This document shows positions 1 to 8,064 of a DNA stretch of 32,110 bases, piece by piece. The DNA is from DASQFU01 sp035632955. GTDB lineage: Bacteria > Eisenbacteria > RBG-16-71-46. The DNA lies in the NCBI GenBank assembly GCA_035632955.1, contig DASQFU010000141.1:1-32110 (forward strand). Reading direction: 5' to 3'. How positions within the stretch are numbered: position 1 is the first letter of the stretch; each line of letters starts with the position of its first letter. The position numbers and the translations under genes are program-made. The notes under the pieces were generated by a model, which saw nothing but the letters and a program-made list of their open reading frames with translations, did not search any database and had not been told where the DNA came from.

Positions 1-1095
1 GGCGGGCGCGGGCACGCCCACCGCCTCGCGCATCTGCCGCACGGCGACGGTGAACGCGGCCAGCCAAGCGGCCGCGACGACGACGAGCAGCGCGACCTCT
101 CGCGACTCCGCCAGCGCGCGCGCCGTGTCGAACCACAGCGCCGATCCCGGCGTGCCGGGCACTCCCGCGAGCGAGAACAACGCGAACAGACCGACGACCG
201 TCGCCCCGGGGTGGCGCCGGAAGAGCGGCGCACCCAGCGTCGCCGCGCCGCCGGCCGATGAAACGGGAAGGAAACGCGCCAGTGTGCTGGCGCCGGTCAA
301 CGCCAGCGTGAGGTGTGCGCCCCACGCCGCGATCGCCTGCGCGTTCGGTGGCCTTCCGGTCGCGAGGGCCGCGAGCAGCAGCGCTCCATTGAGGCTCGCC
401 AGCGTTCCCGCCCGGCGCTCGGGCCGCCGCTGGACCAGCAACGTGAGAGCGCCGCCAACGAACGCGACCAACGCCGCGATCCACAGCAACGATCCGGAAA
501 GCAACGCCGCCGGTTGGAACGCCGACACGCCCTCCAATCGCGCCAGCAGCCACGACGCGCCGGCGAGCTGGAGCGCGGCAACGCCGAGCGGCGCCAGCCA
601 CGGGCGCACACCCTGGAAAACGTCGGCGATCCAGAAATGGAACGGCGCCCCGCCGAGCAGCACCAGGCCGACCAGCAACGAGAGCGGCAGCGCCGTGCTC
701 CAGAGGAAGCGTGGATCGAGGCCGAGCCGCAGCACCGCCCACTGCTCCTGCACCACCGGCGTTCCGGTGGCGAGCGTCAGGAGCTGAAGCCCGGCGAACG
801 AGAGCGCCATCGCCCCTCCCATCACCCACAGCAGCTTGATCGCGCACTCGGCGTGCAGCGTCTCGCTCGAATCGCGCGCCATCGCGGCGACCACCAGGCC
901 GATCACGAGCGGCGCGCGATACGGCTCGCCGCCGCCGCCAAGCCCCGCGAGCGCCGCCAGTGCTGCGAGCACGACCAGCGCGATCACGCTCGGGCCGCGG
1001 CGCTCGAGGCTCAGCAACGAGGCACCGGCCATCCACGCCGCGATCGCGGTCCACGCGGGTGGCGCGAGCAACGCCTCGGTCGTCATCGCGTTCAT
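1..1095 (-). CDS. NuoN/HyfF-like antiporter-type membrane subunit (partial, runs off the left edge)
   Basis: The frame is open for 365 codons from ATG 1095 to the window edge, so the C-terminus is missing. The protein is almost entirely hydrophobic helices. It carries GAPFHFWIADVFQG with His about residue 153, which matches the PFHxWxPDVYEG signature of NuoN/NuoM/HyfF subunits, and later SLAGVPGTPG, which matches the SLAGxPPTxGF segment. Known members are membrane subunits of complex I or group-4 hydrogenases that move protons. Odd here: the segment equivalent to the NuoN 'D-V-K-R-x-L-A-Y-S-S' loop reads RRPERRAGTLASLNG, so the usual Lys and Tyr-Ser are gone. The start ATG overlaps the stop of the preceding gene (ATGA), indicating translational coupling in an operon of at least three membrane genes. 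Family assignment is good; hydrogenase versus complex I cannot be decided without the flanking genes. Confidence 0.72.
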   Translation of the reverse strand, partial: MNAMTTEALLAPPAWTAIAAWMAGASLLSLERRGPSVIALVVLAALAALAGLGGGGEPYRAPLVIGLVVAAMARDSSETLHAECAIKLLWVMGGAMALSFAGLQLLTLATGTPVVQEQWAVLRLGLDPRFLWSTALPLSLLVGLVLLGGAPFHFWIADVFQGVRPWLAPLGVAALQLAGASWLLARLEGVSAFQPAALLSGSLLWIAALVAFVGGALTLLVQRRPERRAGTLASLNGALLLAALATGRPPNAQAIAAWGAHLTLALTGASTLARFLPVSSAGGAATLGAPLFRRHPGATVVGLFALFSLAGVPGTPGSALWFDTARALAESREVALLVVVAAAWLAAFTVAVRQMREAVGVPAPA

Positions 1096-2480
1096 CCCAG
1101 CAGGGGAAGCACGAGCGCCAGCACGGTCAGGCCGACCAGGAACAGCAGATACTCCTGAGCGTCGCCGGTGTGAAGATCGCGCGTCGGCGCGATCAGCGCG
1201 AGCCCGATCCGCGCAACCAAACGCACCAGGCGTTGCTCGAGCGTGACGACGCCGTGGAACGTTCCACGCGCGAGGGCGCGCAGACGGGGTCCGGCGTTCT
1301 CGACCCACGATTCGAGCCGAACCACCCCCCGCCGGTTGCGGAGCCACGCGAGCAGGCCGCCGATCAGCGCCGGTGCGAGCGCGAGAATCGACGTCGGCCA
1401 CGAAGCTTCGAAGCCGGTCCACCACGCGACCAGCAACGCCACCGGCCCCGCGACCAGCGTCATCGTCGCGGCGAGTTGCGTCACCGGGATCGCCGGCTCG
1501 CGGCGCACGACGGCGCGGCGCTCGGGCAGATTGACGGTGCGGCGCACGACGGTCCATGCCACCAGTGCGGTCGCCACGCCGGCGACCACCGCCCACGCGG
1601 GATGCGCGAGCCGCGGGTGCCCGAATCCGAGCGCCTGGATGAGCGGCCACGAGAGCGCTGCCGATGCGGTCCACCCCGAGGCGCGCCACAGCCGGCTCGC
1701 CGCGGGGGAGCGGCGCGGCGCCGAACCGCGCAGCTCGCCCGCCAGCAACGCGGCGCGACCGCCGCACGCGCCGAGCCAGAGCAGCATCGAGACCTCGAGG
1801 CTCACCTCGCGCATCGCGACGAGTGCCGCGGCGAGCGCGCAGTCGGCGACGGCGAGCCAGCGCAGGCTCGCGACGATCCGCAGCCGTCCGAACGCGCGCA
1901 GGCTCGCGAGCAACGCGGTGACGAGCACCAGCACGAGGACCGCGTTGCGCACCGGCGGCACGCTGGTCCACTGCGCGACGTGCCGCCACAGCACGAGAAA
2001 TCCCGCCGCCGGTAGCAACACCGGCAGCCAGGGGCCGATCACCGGCCCCGGCCGATCCGAGAACAATCGCGCGAGCGGCAGCGCCGCGAGCAGCTCGAGC
2101 CCGGCCCAGGCCACGGCCAGCGCCTCGGTCCACGTGATCAATGGCGAGAGATTGCCGGGCCCCGCAAGCACGCCGGGCGGAAGCGTCGCGGCCAGCGCTT
2201 CGAAGGCGCACGCCAGCCACAGCGCGAGCGCGGGGCGGCGAATCCAGGTCCAGCGCGGAATCTGCTCGGCGCGATCTTCGGCGACCCTCGCCCACCACCA
2301 GAACGCCGCGGCCAGCGTCTCGAGCCCGAGCGCTCCCGCCAGCAGGCTCGGCCAGCACACGAGCCCGAAGCCGATCACGCACAGGACTGCTCCCATGAGC
2401 TTCGCGTTCGCGCCCGGGAACCGTCGCTCGCCGACCTCTGTGGCCGGGTGAGCGTCGAGGGGTTCAGTCGTGGAGGTCAT
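1092..2480 (-). CDS. Divergent NuoL/HyfB-like polytopic membrane protein
   Basis: The product is 462 aa and highly hydrophobic, with roughly a dozen candidate membrane spans. It starts at ATG 2480, inside the end of the preceding gene (17-nt overlap), rather than at the longer upstream alternative. The central part, GRLRIVASLRWLAVADCALA, lines up by pattern with the NuoL/M segment 'DIKRVLAYSTLSQLG', and the C-terminus carries LHTGDAQEYLLFLVG. A related LHTG motif occurs near the end of the gene before it. Established NuoL/HyfB proteins are proton-translocating and longer (about 600 aa), with essential Lys and Glu in discontinuous helices; I do not see the corresponding Lys here. Its position between a HyfE/NuoK-like and a NuoN-like gene supports the assignment. 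It could be a structural paralogue that no longer pumps, or a separate membrane family. Confidence 0.5.
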   Translation of the reverse strand: MTSTTEPLDAHPATEVGERRFPGANAKLMGAVLCVIGFGLVCWPSLLAGALGLETLAAAFWWWARVAEDRAEQIPRWTWIRRPALALWLACAFEALAATLPPGVLAGPGNLSPLITWTEALAVAWAGLELLAALPLARLFSDRPGPVIGPWLPVLLPAAGFLVLWRHVAQWTSVPPVRNAVLVLVLVTALLASLRAFGRLRIVASLRWLAVADCALAAALVAMREVSLEVSMLLWLGACGGRAALLAGELRGSAPRRSPAASRLWRASGWTASAALSWPLIQALGFGHPRLAHPAWAVVAGVATALVAWTVVRRTVNLPERRAVVRREPAIPVTQLAATMTLVAGPVALLVAWWTGFEASWPTSILALAPALIGGLLAWLRNRRGVVRLESWVENAGPRLRALARGTFHGVVTLEQRLVRLVARIGLALIAPTRDLHTGDAQEYLLFLVGLTVLALVLPLLG

Positions 2481-3123
2481 GGGCGTCGCTGATCCATGCG
2501 GATCCGGTGTGAAGCTCACGATTGCTGGCGATGCGCACCGCGAGCACGACCGCGAGCGCGGTGCCGAGCAGGACCGCGCCTTGGACCGGGAGCGTCGCGG
2601 GCACCTGGGCGCCGCGGGCGACACCGTCCAGGACCTGGAGGCCGAGTCCCAGTGCCGCGAACGCGAGCGTCGCGCGACGCCCGTGACGGCGCAGCATCAA
2701 GTGGAGGAGCCCGAGGCCGACGATCAGGACGCCGAGGGAGGCACGGCGCCCATCCTCGGGCCCGAGATCCTGCCGGGCCACGGCTGCGACCAGGAGCGCC
2801 AGCACCGAGAGCGCCAAGAGAAAGCCGACGGCGCCCGTTTCGAGCGTCCCGCGCGTGGCCGCGAGCGGCCGCGATGCCGCCGAGACCTTGACGACGCCCG
2901 CCTGCCAGGCGACCAGAAGCCAGAGCGCGACCCAGCCCCCAGCGATCAGTGCGGAGGTGCCGAGCTCGCGCAGCCAGGGGATCGCGAGCGCAAGCAGGAA
3001 CGCCGTCCATCGGGCGACCCGGCGTCCCGGCAGAAACACCGCGGCCGCCAGGAACACCGCCGGCGCGAGCAGGCGGACCAGATCGAAGAGCGAAAGCTCG
3101 GTCCAGGAATCGAGGAAGCGCAC
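2464..3123 (-). CDS. HyfE/NuoK-like small membrane subunit
   Basis: The product is 219 aa with about six hydrophobic segments. It starts with GTG 3123 behind a good Shine-Dalgarno (GGGGAGGG about 4 nt upstream). The segment around GLGLLHLMLRRHGRR and the hydrophobic tail after it resemble the HyfE pattern 'GLFLMITRRxALTQVLGxLxLENGI'. The normally acidic ENG is replaced by GLQVLDG. In group-4 hydrogenases and complex I this subunit sits between the antiporter-like subunits. It is the first gene of the visible cluster; the next two overlap it in series. Nothing in the 55 bp on its upstream side before the ptsN stop looks like a strong promoter, so transcription may begin at or beyond ptsN. The assignment rests on topology, pattern and neighbours, not on a catalytic motif. 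Confidence 0.5.
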   Translation of the reverse strand: MRFLDSWTELSLFDLVRLLAPAVFLAAAVFLPGRRVARWTAFLLALAIPWLRELGTSALIAGGWVALWLLVAWQAGVVKVSAASRPLAATRGTLETGAVGFLLALSVLALLVAAVARQDLGPEDGRRASLGVLIVGLGLLHLMLRRHGRRATLAFAALGLGLQVLDGVARGAQVPATLPVQGAVLLGTALAVVLAVRIASNRELHTGSAWISDAHDLHD

Positions 3124-3178
3124 GAGCCCTCCCCGCCGACGCGCCCGGCAGGGTTTTGCCTGCGTGACGAGCGGCTCT

Positions 3179-3649
3179 CTAAGTCGTCAGGTAGCGCGAT
3201 TCGGCCGACTTCAACGCCGCCATGAACTCTGCCGGACTGCCGGCATCGCGCAGCGTCCGGCGCACCGACTCTTCCTTGAGCAGGCGCGAGATATTGGCCA
3301 GAACCTTGACGTGCGGAGTGCCGACGTTCTCGGGCGAAACCAGGAGTATGAAGATGTGCGCGGGCTCACCGTCCACGGAGTCGAACTCGACGCCCGCCGA
3401 CGACACGCCGCAGGCCGCAAGCATGCGGTCGACCGAGCGGGCCTTGCCGTGGGGGATGGCGATCCCATTGCCGATCCCGGTCGACATCATGGCTTCCCGG
3501 CGCAGGACGCGGTCGAGGATCTCGCCCTGGCTCGACAGCCCGTGGGCGGACTCCATCAGCTCGACCAGCTCGGCGACCGCGTCCCGCTTGGACGTGGCCT
3601 CGAGCTTGGACGTCACCGCCTGGGTCGTGAGTAGTTCCGAGAGCATCAT
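3179..3649 (-). CDS. ptsN: PTS IIA-like nitrogen-regulatory protein (PtsN type)
   Basis: The 156-aa protein has the length and layout of EIIA-Ntr/fructose-type IIA domains. The phosphoacceptor His67 lies in the characteristic IGNGIAIPHGKA motif, followed by a strand-rich region (HIFILLVSPENVGTPHVKVLANISRLL) typical of PF00359. Such proteins are phosphorylated by a PTS phosphorelay (EI-Ntr, NPr) and regulate potassium, nitrogen or envelope functions. They can also be part of sugar PTS. ATG 3649 was chosen because it gives the usual family length and lies 40 nt downstream of the predicted transcription start. The longer frame up to 3796 would run through the promoter. No other PTS component is visible in the window. 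The HyfE-like gene follows on the same strand after 55 bp, so co-transcription is possible. Confidence 0.85.
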   Translation of the reverse strand: MMLSELLTTQAVTSKLEATSKRDAVAELVELMESAHGLSSQGEILDRVLRREAMMSTGIGNGIAIPHGKARSVDRMLAACGVSSAGVEFDSVDGEPAHIFILLVSPENVGTPHVKVLANISRLLKEESVRRTLRDAGSPAEFMAALKSAESRYLTT

Positions 3650-3695
3650 CAGGGTTGGCTCCGGTGCAGCAATACGCGACAGGACAACGAGTTGT

Positions 3696-3724
3696 AACCT
3701 AGAGACGCGGCCGCCAGAGGTCAA
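3696..3724 (-). promoter_or_regulatory. Sigma-70-type promoter of ptsN
   Basis: Read on the minus strand: -35 TTGACC at 3724-3719, a 17-nt spacer, and -10 TAGGTT at 3701-3696. Predicted start is near 3689, leaving about a 40-nt leader to ATG 3649. Spacing is optimal; no mapping data. Confidence 0.6.
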
Positions 3725-3751
3725 GCTCTTTCCCCCGGACATCGACCTGCC

Positions 3752-3780
3752 GTCACACTTGGTCCGCTTGGCGGTAGACT
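3752..3780 (+). promoter_or_regulatory. Putative promoter of the secreted FlgD-Ig protein gene
   Basis: GTCACA at 3752-3757, a 17-nt spacer and TAGACT at 3775-3780 give a plausible sigma-70 promoter about 70 nt upstream of ATG 3855. It is arranged back to back with the ptsN promoter. Confidence 0.4.
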
Positions 3781-3854
3781 GTGCGAGCCTGAGCAACCCG
3801 GTTCGCGTCGATCATTGGCCGAAACACCAGGTGGCGCACAGCGAGGGAGAGACG

Positions 3855-4484
3855 ATGAAGAAGCTCATGACGATCCTGGCGCTCACGGCCACGTTGAGTC
3901 TCTCGAGAGCGGCCGCCGGCGATCCCGAGATCGACGTCCGCTATTACAACGGAGTGCCGCGCGTCGCGATCGAAGGCGACTACGCGCAGACGCGCTACAC
4001 GGTGTGGCGGAGCCAGCAGGCCGCCGGTCCATACGCTGCCGTGTCGAACCGAGATGTTTTGTGTCTCGGGAGCTGCTTCTTCGACGACTACGATGCGGCG
4101 CCCGGGGCGTCTTACTGGTACCGATTCGACCTGATCCTCGCCGACGGCAGCCTGGCGAGCTTCGGACCGTATCCGGTGGAGATCTCGGGGGCCCTCGCCC
4201 GCACCATCGGCGCGCGCGTGATGCCGAACCCCTCGCGCGGCCCGGCCGTGCTCGAGCTGGTGCTGAACAGCAGCGACCAGCCGGTGGCCGGCGAGGCTGC
4301 GCTGTTCGACCTCCAGGGGCGGCGGATCGCGACCATGTTTCGCGGGCCCGTCTCGCGAGGCACGACGCGGGTGGCTTGGAACGGCCGCCGTGACGACGGC
4401 GCCGATCTCGCGGCGGGATCGTACTTCCTCCGATTCACCGCCGGCGCTCACCAGTCGATCACTCGGATCTCCCGGGCGCACTGA
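3855..4484 (+). CDS. Secreted protein with C-terminal FlgD-Ig/T9SS-type sorting domain
   Basis: The product is 209 aa. An N-terminal signal peptide (MKK, hydrophobic core, cleavage near residue 22 around AAAGD) is followed by a short Fn3-like region whose Tyr/Trp-rich strands end with YRFDL. The C-terminal domain is of the FlgD-Ig/T9SS type: the motif MPNPSRG at 123-129, a strand with LFDLQGRRI, the WNGRRDDG turn and a final GSYFLRF strand. In FCB-group bacteria such domains are found on exported proteins and may direct surface anchoring. The start is supported by the GAGGGAGAG Shine-Dalgarno just upstream of ATG 3855. The body has two Cys (LCLGSC), possibly a disulfide. It stands alone between its own promoter and a terminator. 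The specific function is unknown. Confidence 0.75.
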   Translation: MKKLMTILALTATLSLSRAAAGDPEIDVRYYNGVPRVAIEGDYAQTRYTVWRSQQAAGPYAAVSNRDVLCLGSCFFDDYDAAPGASYWYRFDLILADGSLASFGPYPVEISGALARTIGARVMPNPSRGPAVLELVLNSSDQPVAGEAALFDLQGRRIATMFRGPVSRGTTRVAWNGRRDDGADLAAGSYFLRFTAGAHQSITRISRAH

Positions 4485-4512
4485 TCCACTCCCGAACCTC
4501 GACGGGATTAGA

Positions 4513-4539
4513 AACGGCCACTCGTAAAGGGTGGCCGTT
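4513..4539 (+). terminator. Intrinsic terminator-like hairpin after the FlgD-Ig protein gene
   Basis: A perfect 9-bp inverted repeat, AACGGCCAC at 4513-4521 and GTGGCCGTT at 4531-4539, encloses a 9-nt loop and is followed by a short pyrimidine run (CGCTCTTT). It lies 28 nt after the stop at 4484. The T-tract is weak. Confidence 0.65.
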
Positions 4540-4595
4540 CGCTCTTTGGGCGCGCGATCGATCGCGTCGAGCGGGCGCTCGTCCGCGAATCCCTG

Positions 4596-4604
4596 TGCTA
4601 AACT
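4596..4604 (+). promoter_or_regulatory. Extended -10 promoter of the diguanylate cyclase gene
   Basis: TGCTAAACT (TG, one base, TAAACT) fits an extended -10 element. No convincing -35 is visible at the expected place. The leader to ATG 4726 would be about 115 nt. The same TGCTANNNT form recurs at 31945 and, on the other strand, at 31914. Confidence 0.45.
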
Positions 4605-4697
4605 GTTCGCCGTCCGCGCCTGGGAGTCGCCCTCCACCCCAAGCCTTTGCTCTCGCGCTTCCCCCCCAATCCCAGGGCCTGCGGACAGGGCAAAGGG

Positions 4698-4713
4698 CTT
4701 CCCTGCAGGGAGG
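4698..4713 (+). promoter_or_regulatory. Hairpin sequestering the Shine-Dalgarno of the GGDEF gene
   Basis: CTTCCC (4698-4703), loop TGCA, and GGGAGG (4708-4713) form a 6-bp stem with one G-U pair that buries the likely ribosome binding site 12 nt before ATG 4726. An alternative upstream GGG (4695-4697) can compete for the CCC. This is a possible translational switch. Confidence 0.35.
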
Positions 4714-4725
4714 CGGGAACCGCCC

Positions 4726-6063
4726 ATGAAGCGCCAGCCGATCACGTTCCAGGAGCTGCTCGAAAGAGTCCTCCCGCTCGAGGAGTTGCCGCCCGCCGAT
4801 CGACTGCGCGTGCTTCGGGCGCTGCGCAACGGCGTCTCCGGCGAGCTCGAACGCGTGGCCTTGCAGGCGATCGAGCAGCTCGAAGCACGGGGAGCGCTGC
4901 GGCGGTTGCCCCCAGGCGCGAATGGCGACCGATCAGTGCGCTTCCAGCCACGCGACACCCTGGAAGTCATCACGCTCCAGCTTCCCGGACGGCGGCAGGA
5001 AGACGGGATCATCGCCGTGCCCCGCGCGCAGCTCCCCTCGCGCGCGGCGGCGGGCCTCGATCAGGTGCGCCGGCTGCTGCGACTCGAGGATCCGCTGCTG
5101 AACTCCGACCCGCGGACGGACGAGACGCGCGGCAGCCTTCTCGACCAGCTCGGCTTCGCCGGCCGCGAACTGCTGGGGGCGAGTCAGGTGCATTTCTTCC
5201 CGGTCGAGCCGCCGCCCGCGGGCCAGGCGGATCGGCCGCTCGATCCGGACTTGGCGCGTGAGGCCATCGCGCATCCGAATCTGATCTTCTATTCCCCGGA
5301 CGCCTGGGCGAGCCGGCGGCTGGAAGTGGCCGCGCGCCGGCACGGCGCCCGCGCCGTGCTGGCGGTCGGCGTGATCTCGAGCGAAGGAACGCCGCTCGGA
5401 CATCTCGAGGTCTGGCACGCCAAGCCCGAGCCTTTCGGCTCCGAGGACCTCGCACGCGCGGCGCTGCTCGCCGAATACAGCGGCGGCGTTCTGGAGCGCG
5501 CGGCCCGGATCGAGAAGCTGGTGTACATCGACACGCTGACCGGTGTCTATAACCGCTCGTACTTCGATCTTCAGGCCCGGAACGAGATGGCGCGCGCAGG
5601 GCGCGAACAGGCGTCGATGGCGCTGTGCATCGCCGACATCGACGACTTCAAATCGTTCAACACCGCGTTCGGCTACGAAGCCGGCAATCAAGTGCTGGCG
5701 CAGGTGGCGCAATCGCTGCGGCGCGGGGTGCGCCCGTTCGACACGGTCGCGCGCTGGGGCGGCGAGGAGTTCGCGGTCCTGCTCACCTCACCGGTGCACG
5801 CCGAGGACGTGCTCGCGATCTGCGAGCGACTTCGCAGCGCGGTCGAGCGCATGCCGCTCCAGCTCGAAGGGCTCGACCGACAGAGTCACCGAGTCGGCGT
5901 CACCGTCAGCCTCGGCGTGGCGCTGTTTCCCGAGCATGCGGCCGACGCACCGGACCTCTGGCGCGTCGCCAATCAGGCGCTGCTCGAGGCCAAACGCCCG
6001 CCGAAGAACCGGGTGGTCTTCCACACCCCCGGCCGTCCCGGAGAGCCCGCTTCGCAGCGTTGA
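4726..6063 (+). CDS. GGDEF diguanylate cyclase with GAF-like sensor region
   Basis: The 445-aa cytosolic protein makes c-di-GMP from two GTP, judged by its C-terminal GGDEF domain (about 265-435). The active-site motif GGEEF is at 345-349. The product-inhibition I-site RPFD is at 336-339, exactly five residues upstream, and the domain opens with the usual DTLTGVYNRSYFD. Residues 1-60 are a helical segment with leucine-rich character. About 95-260 look GAF-like, with VISSEGTPLGHLEVWH resembling the central strand of GAF sensors, and a helix (LERAARIEKLVYID) links to the cyclase. No transmembrane segment is present. ATG 4726 follows GGGAGG; the frame is open farther upstream but passes through the promoter. 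The stop lies 3 bp from the stop of the convergent beta-helix gene. The ligand of the N-terminal region is unknown. Catalysis is likely, since all key residues are there. Confidence 0.88.
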   Translation: MKRQPITFQELLERVLPLEELPPADRLRVLRALRNGVSGELERVALQAIEQLEARGALRRLPPGANGDRSVRFQPRDTLEVITLQLPGRRQEDGIIAVPRAQLPSRAAAGLDQVRRLLRLEDPLLNSDPRTDETRGSLLDQLGFAGRELLGASQVHFFPVEPPPAGQADRPLDPDLAREAIAHPNLIFYSPDAWASRRLEVAARRHGARAVLAVGVISSEGTPLGHLEVWHAKPEPFGSEDLARAALLAEYSGGVLERAARIEKLVYIDTLTGVYNRSYFDLQARNEMARAGREQASMALCIADIDDFKSFNTAFGYEAGNQVLAQVAQSLRRGVRPFDTVARWGGEEFAVLLTSPVHAEDVLAICERLRSAVERMPLQLEGLDRQSHRVGVTVSLGVALFPEHAADAPDLWRVANQALLEAKRPPKNRVVFHTPGRPGEPASQR

Positions 6064-6066
6064 TGC

Positions 6067-7995
6067 CTACGGCTGCGTGCTGAGGTCCAGGATGCCGGCG
6101 GGACTGACCTGATCGCTGGTCAGCGTGGTAACCCGCAGCACGTTGCTCAAGGCCGAGACGTTGTTTGCGTCGTCCCGCGTCTTGATCGCGAAGTGGTACT
6201 GCGTGCCGGCGGCGAGCCCGATCATGATGTAGGTCTGCAACGTTCCGGCCGGACCGGGAATCGGCTGGACCGGCACCGGCAGCGCCGAGCCGAAATTCCC
6301 GTTGTCGATCGGCTGGATCTGCCACCGGAGATCGTAAGAGCTCGCAACCCCGGAGCTGCCGTCGTCGCCGGGCGCCGTCCAGCGCAGCACCAGGTTGTTA
6401 TCGGCGATCTGGGTCGCGATCAGATCGCTGATCGGGGCGGGTGGAGTCACGTCCGGGCCGGACGCCGCGAAAGGGTACGCGCCGGCATCGACACCTCCCT
6501 GGCCGAGACCGATCGCGATCGAGCCGGTGCGCAGATGCGGGTCGAAGGTCGTGAACGTCGAATCCACGAACCGCGGCGAGCCCCACTTCGAGTTCCCGTC
6601 CTTGCCGGTCGCGTTGAACCACGGTTGCCCGGTGCCCGGACGGCTGCACTGGCCGAACAGGATCGACATGGTGGAGGGATCCACGCCGGCCGGGCCCTTG
6701 CGCGCGAAGAACAGGTTGTTGTTCTCCGTGAACCCGCTGGTGGCGCCGTGGAGCAGGATGCCGCCGCCGCCGCTGCACGCGGTCACCGAGTCGGCGTACA
6801 CGATGTTGTTGAAGATTTCCGTGGTGCCCGGAAAGATCGAGCCCTCGAACCGGATCGGACGATTGCGGCCGGAATAGAACGTATTGTTCCGGAGCTTGCA
6901 GTTGATCACATCTCCCAGGAACCACAATGCGTAGTCGTACTTGGAAGCGAACACCGAGTTCTCGATCGTGCTGTTGACCAGGTTGTCCTGGGTCCACGAG
7001 TACGACGTCGTCTTGTAGAAACAACCCGTCCACCGGTTGCCTGTGCACTTACCGACCAGGATCGGACTGCCCGCGTTGACCAGGCGCCCGCCCATGATCG
7101 TATTGCTCTGAACGCCGCACAGCATCGTGTCGCGCTCGAACAGGTTGTTCACGGACGAGTCGCGCATCGCGAACGCCACCCACGGGTTGCCGCCGCCGAG
7201 GCTGTTGGTGGCCTCGAAGGTCCAGCGGTTGTCGCGCAGCACGTTGGCATGTGACCCGTACAGGTAACGTCCCTGCACGTCGCTGTTGGTGCCGGTGAAC
7301 ATGCCGCTGAAGCGATTGGAGTCGATCACGCAGAACGACGTGTAGCCGCGGATCACGAACCCCTTCCAGGTGATGGTGCCGAAGTCGACGACGTTGCCCC
7401 GGAGGGTGTCGGACTCGCTGTTGGCGATGGCGGGGAAGCTGGAGAGCCCGTGATCCAGCTCGAATGCGACGCCGCCGCTGAAGGAGTTGCGCGCGACCAT
7501 CGAGCGCTTCGCGCCGCGAAACGCGACGCCGCCGCGGATGGTGCAGTAGGCGACCGAATCGTTACGGGCCGCGCTGCTCTCGTTGAGGTATTGGAGGGTC
7601 AGCGCCCCACCCGGGGGAGTGCTGATCCCCTTGACCGTGATGTAGGTCTTGGCGATGTCCACGTAGGACACCTGCGCCGCGGTCGGATTGGAGAGGCTGC
7701 CGACGTAGGTGATGCGTGCGCCGGCCGTCCCGTTGGACGACGGATTGATCGGGTGACTGTAGGCGCCGGGACTGATGATGCAGACGTCACCCGCCCTCAG
7801 CGCGGCGTTCGCCTTGTTGATCGTGGCCCAGGCGCTGCCCGGCGAGGTGCCGGGGTTCGAGTCGCTGCCGCTCGGGCTGACGTAATAGGTCGCGGCCTCA
7901 GCCGATGCGAAGCAGAAGATTCCCGCGAGCATGATCGCGGGTGCGGCCAGGCGCCCTCGAGACGCCCAGGTTCTGGAGTTCTGACGGTAGTGCAT
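6067..7995 (-). CDS. Secreted right-handed beta-helix protein with a C-terminal Fn3 domain
   Basis: The product is 642 aa. It has a signal peptide with cleavage near ASAEA-ATYYVS, then YYVSPSGSDSNPGTSPGSAW, the classic opening of parallel beta-helix (pectate-lyase/DUF1565-like) proteins. A long region of short Asn-rich turns follows (NNTFYSG, NNIVYAD, NNNLFFA), as expected for stacked coils. From about residue 515 an Fn3 domain begins (DVTPPAPISDL to VLRVTTL). The last 16 residues, SDQVSPAGILDLSTQP, look like the first strand of another Fn3 repeat and then stop. Such proteins bind or cleave polysaccharides at the surface; no catalytic residues could be named. ATG 7995 has a GAGGA ribosome site 3 nt upstream. 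The 3' end is 3 bp from the convergent cyclase gene, so no terminator separates them. Confidence 0.8.
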   Translation of the reverse strand: MHYRQNSRTWASRGRLAAPAIMLAGIFCFASAEAATYYVSPSGSDSNPGTSPGSAWATINKANAALRAGDVCIISPGAYSHPINPSSNGTAGARITYVGSLSNPTAAQVSYVDIAKTYITVKGISTPPGGALTLQYLNESSAARNDSVAYCTIRGGVAFRGAKRSMVARNSFSGGVAFELDHGLSSFPAIANSESDTLRGNVVDFGTITWKGFVIRGYTSFCVIDSNRFSGMFTGTNSDVQGRYLYGSHANVLRDNRWTFEATNSLGGGNPWVAFAMRDSSVNNLFERDTMLCGVQSNTIMGGRLVNAGSPILVGKCTGNRWTGCFYKTTSYSWTQDNLVNSTIENSVFASKYDYALWFLGDVINCKLRNNTFYSGRNRPIRFEGSIFPGTTEIFNNIVYADSVTACSGGGGILLHGATSGFTENNNLFFARKGPAGVDPSTMSILFGQCSRPGTGQPWFNATGKDGNSKWGSPRFVDSTFTTFDPHLRTGSIAIGLGQGGVDAGAYPFAASGPDVTPPAPISDLIATQIADNNLVLRWTAPGDDGSSGVASSYDLRWQIQPIDNGNFGSALPVPVQPIPGPAGTLQTYIMIGLAAGTQYHFAIKTRDDANNVSALSNVLRVTTLTSDQVSPAGILDLSTQP

Positions 7996-8014
7996 GAGTC
8001 CTCGCTGACGACTC
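7996..8014 (-). promoter_or_regulatory. Start-proximal hairpin of the beta-helix gene
   Basis: GACTC (8010-8014) and GAGTC (7996-8000) pair around a 9-nt loop directly beside ATG 7995. The Shine-Dalgarno GAGGA lies partly in the loop and partly in the stem, so folding could limit ribosome access. The stem is only 5 bp. Confidence 0.3.
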
Positions 8015-8064
8015 GGTCCTCGAGGGGGGCGAGGTGGGCCGCTGGGCATTGCAGAGTTTGTGCC

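Noticed and set aside
313..3225. Long Arg-rich open frames on the plus strand opposite the membrane cluster
   Set aside because: High-GC mirror frames of the hydrophobic genes; no ribosome sites, Arg/Ala-rich nonsense composition.
4684..4700. AGGGCAAA in the cyclase leader looks like part of the c-di-GMP-I (GEMM) riboswitch core
   Set aside because: The companion GGGACGCAAAGCC segment and the tetraloop-receptor arms are absent; only an 8-base word matches.
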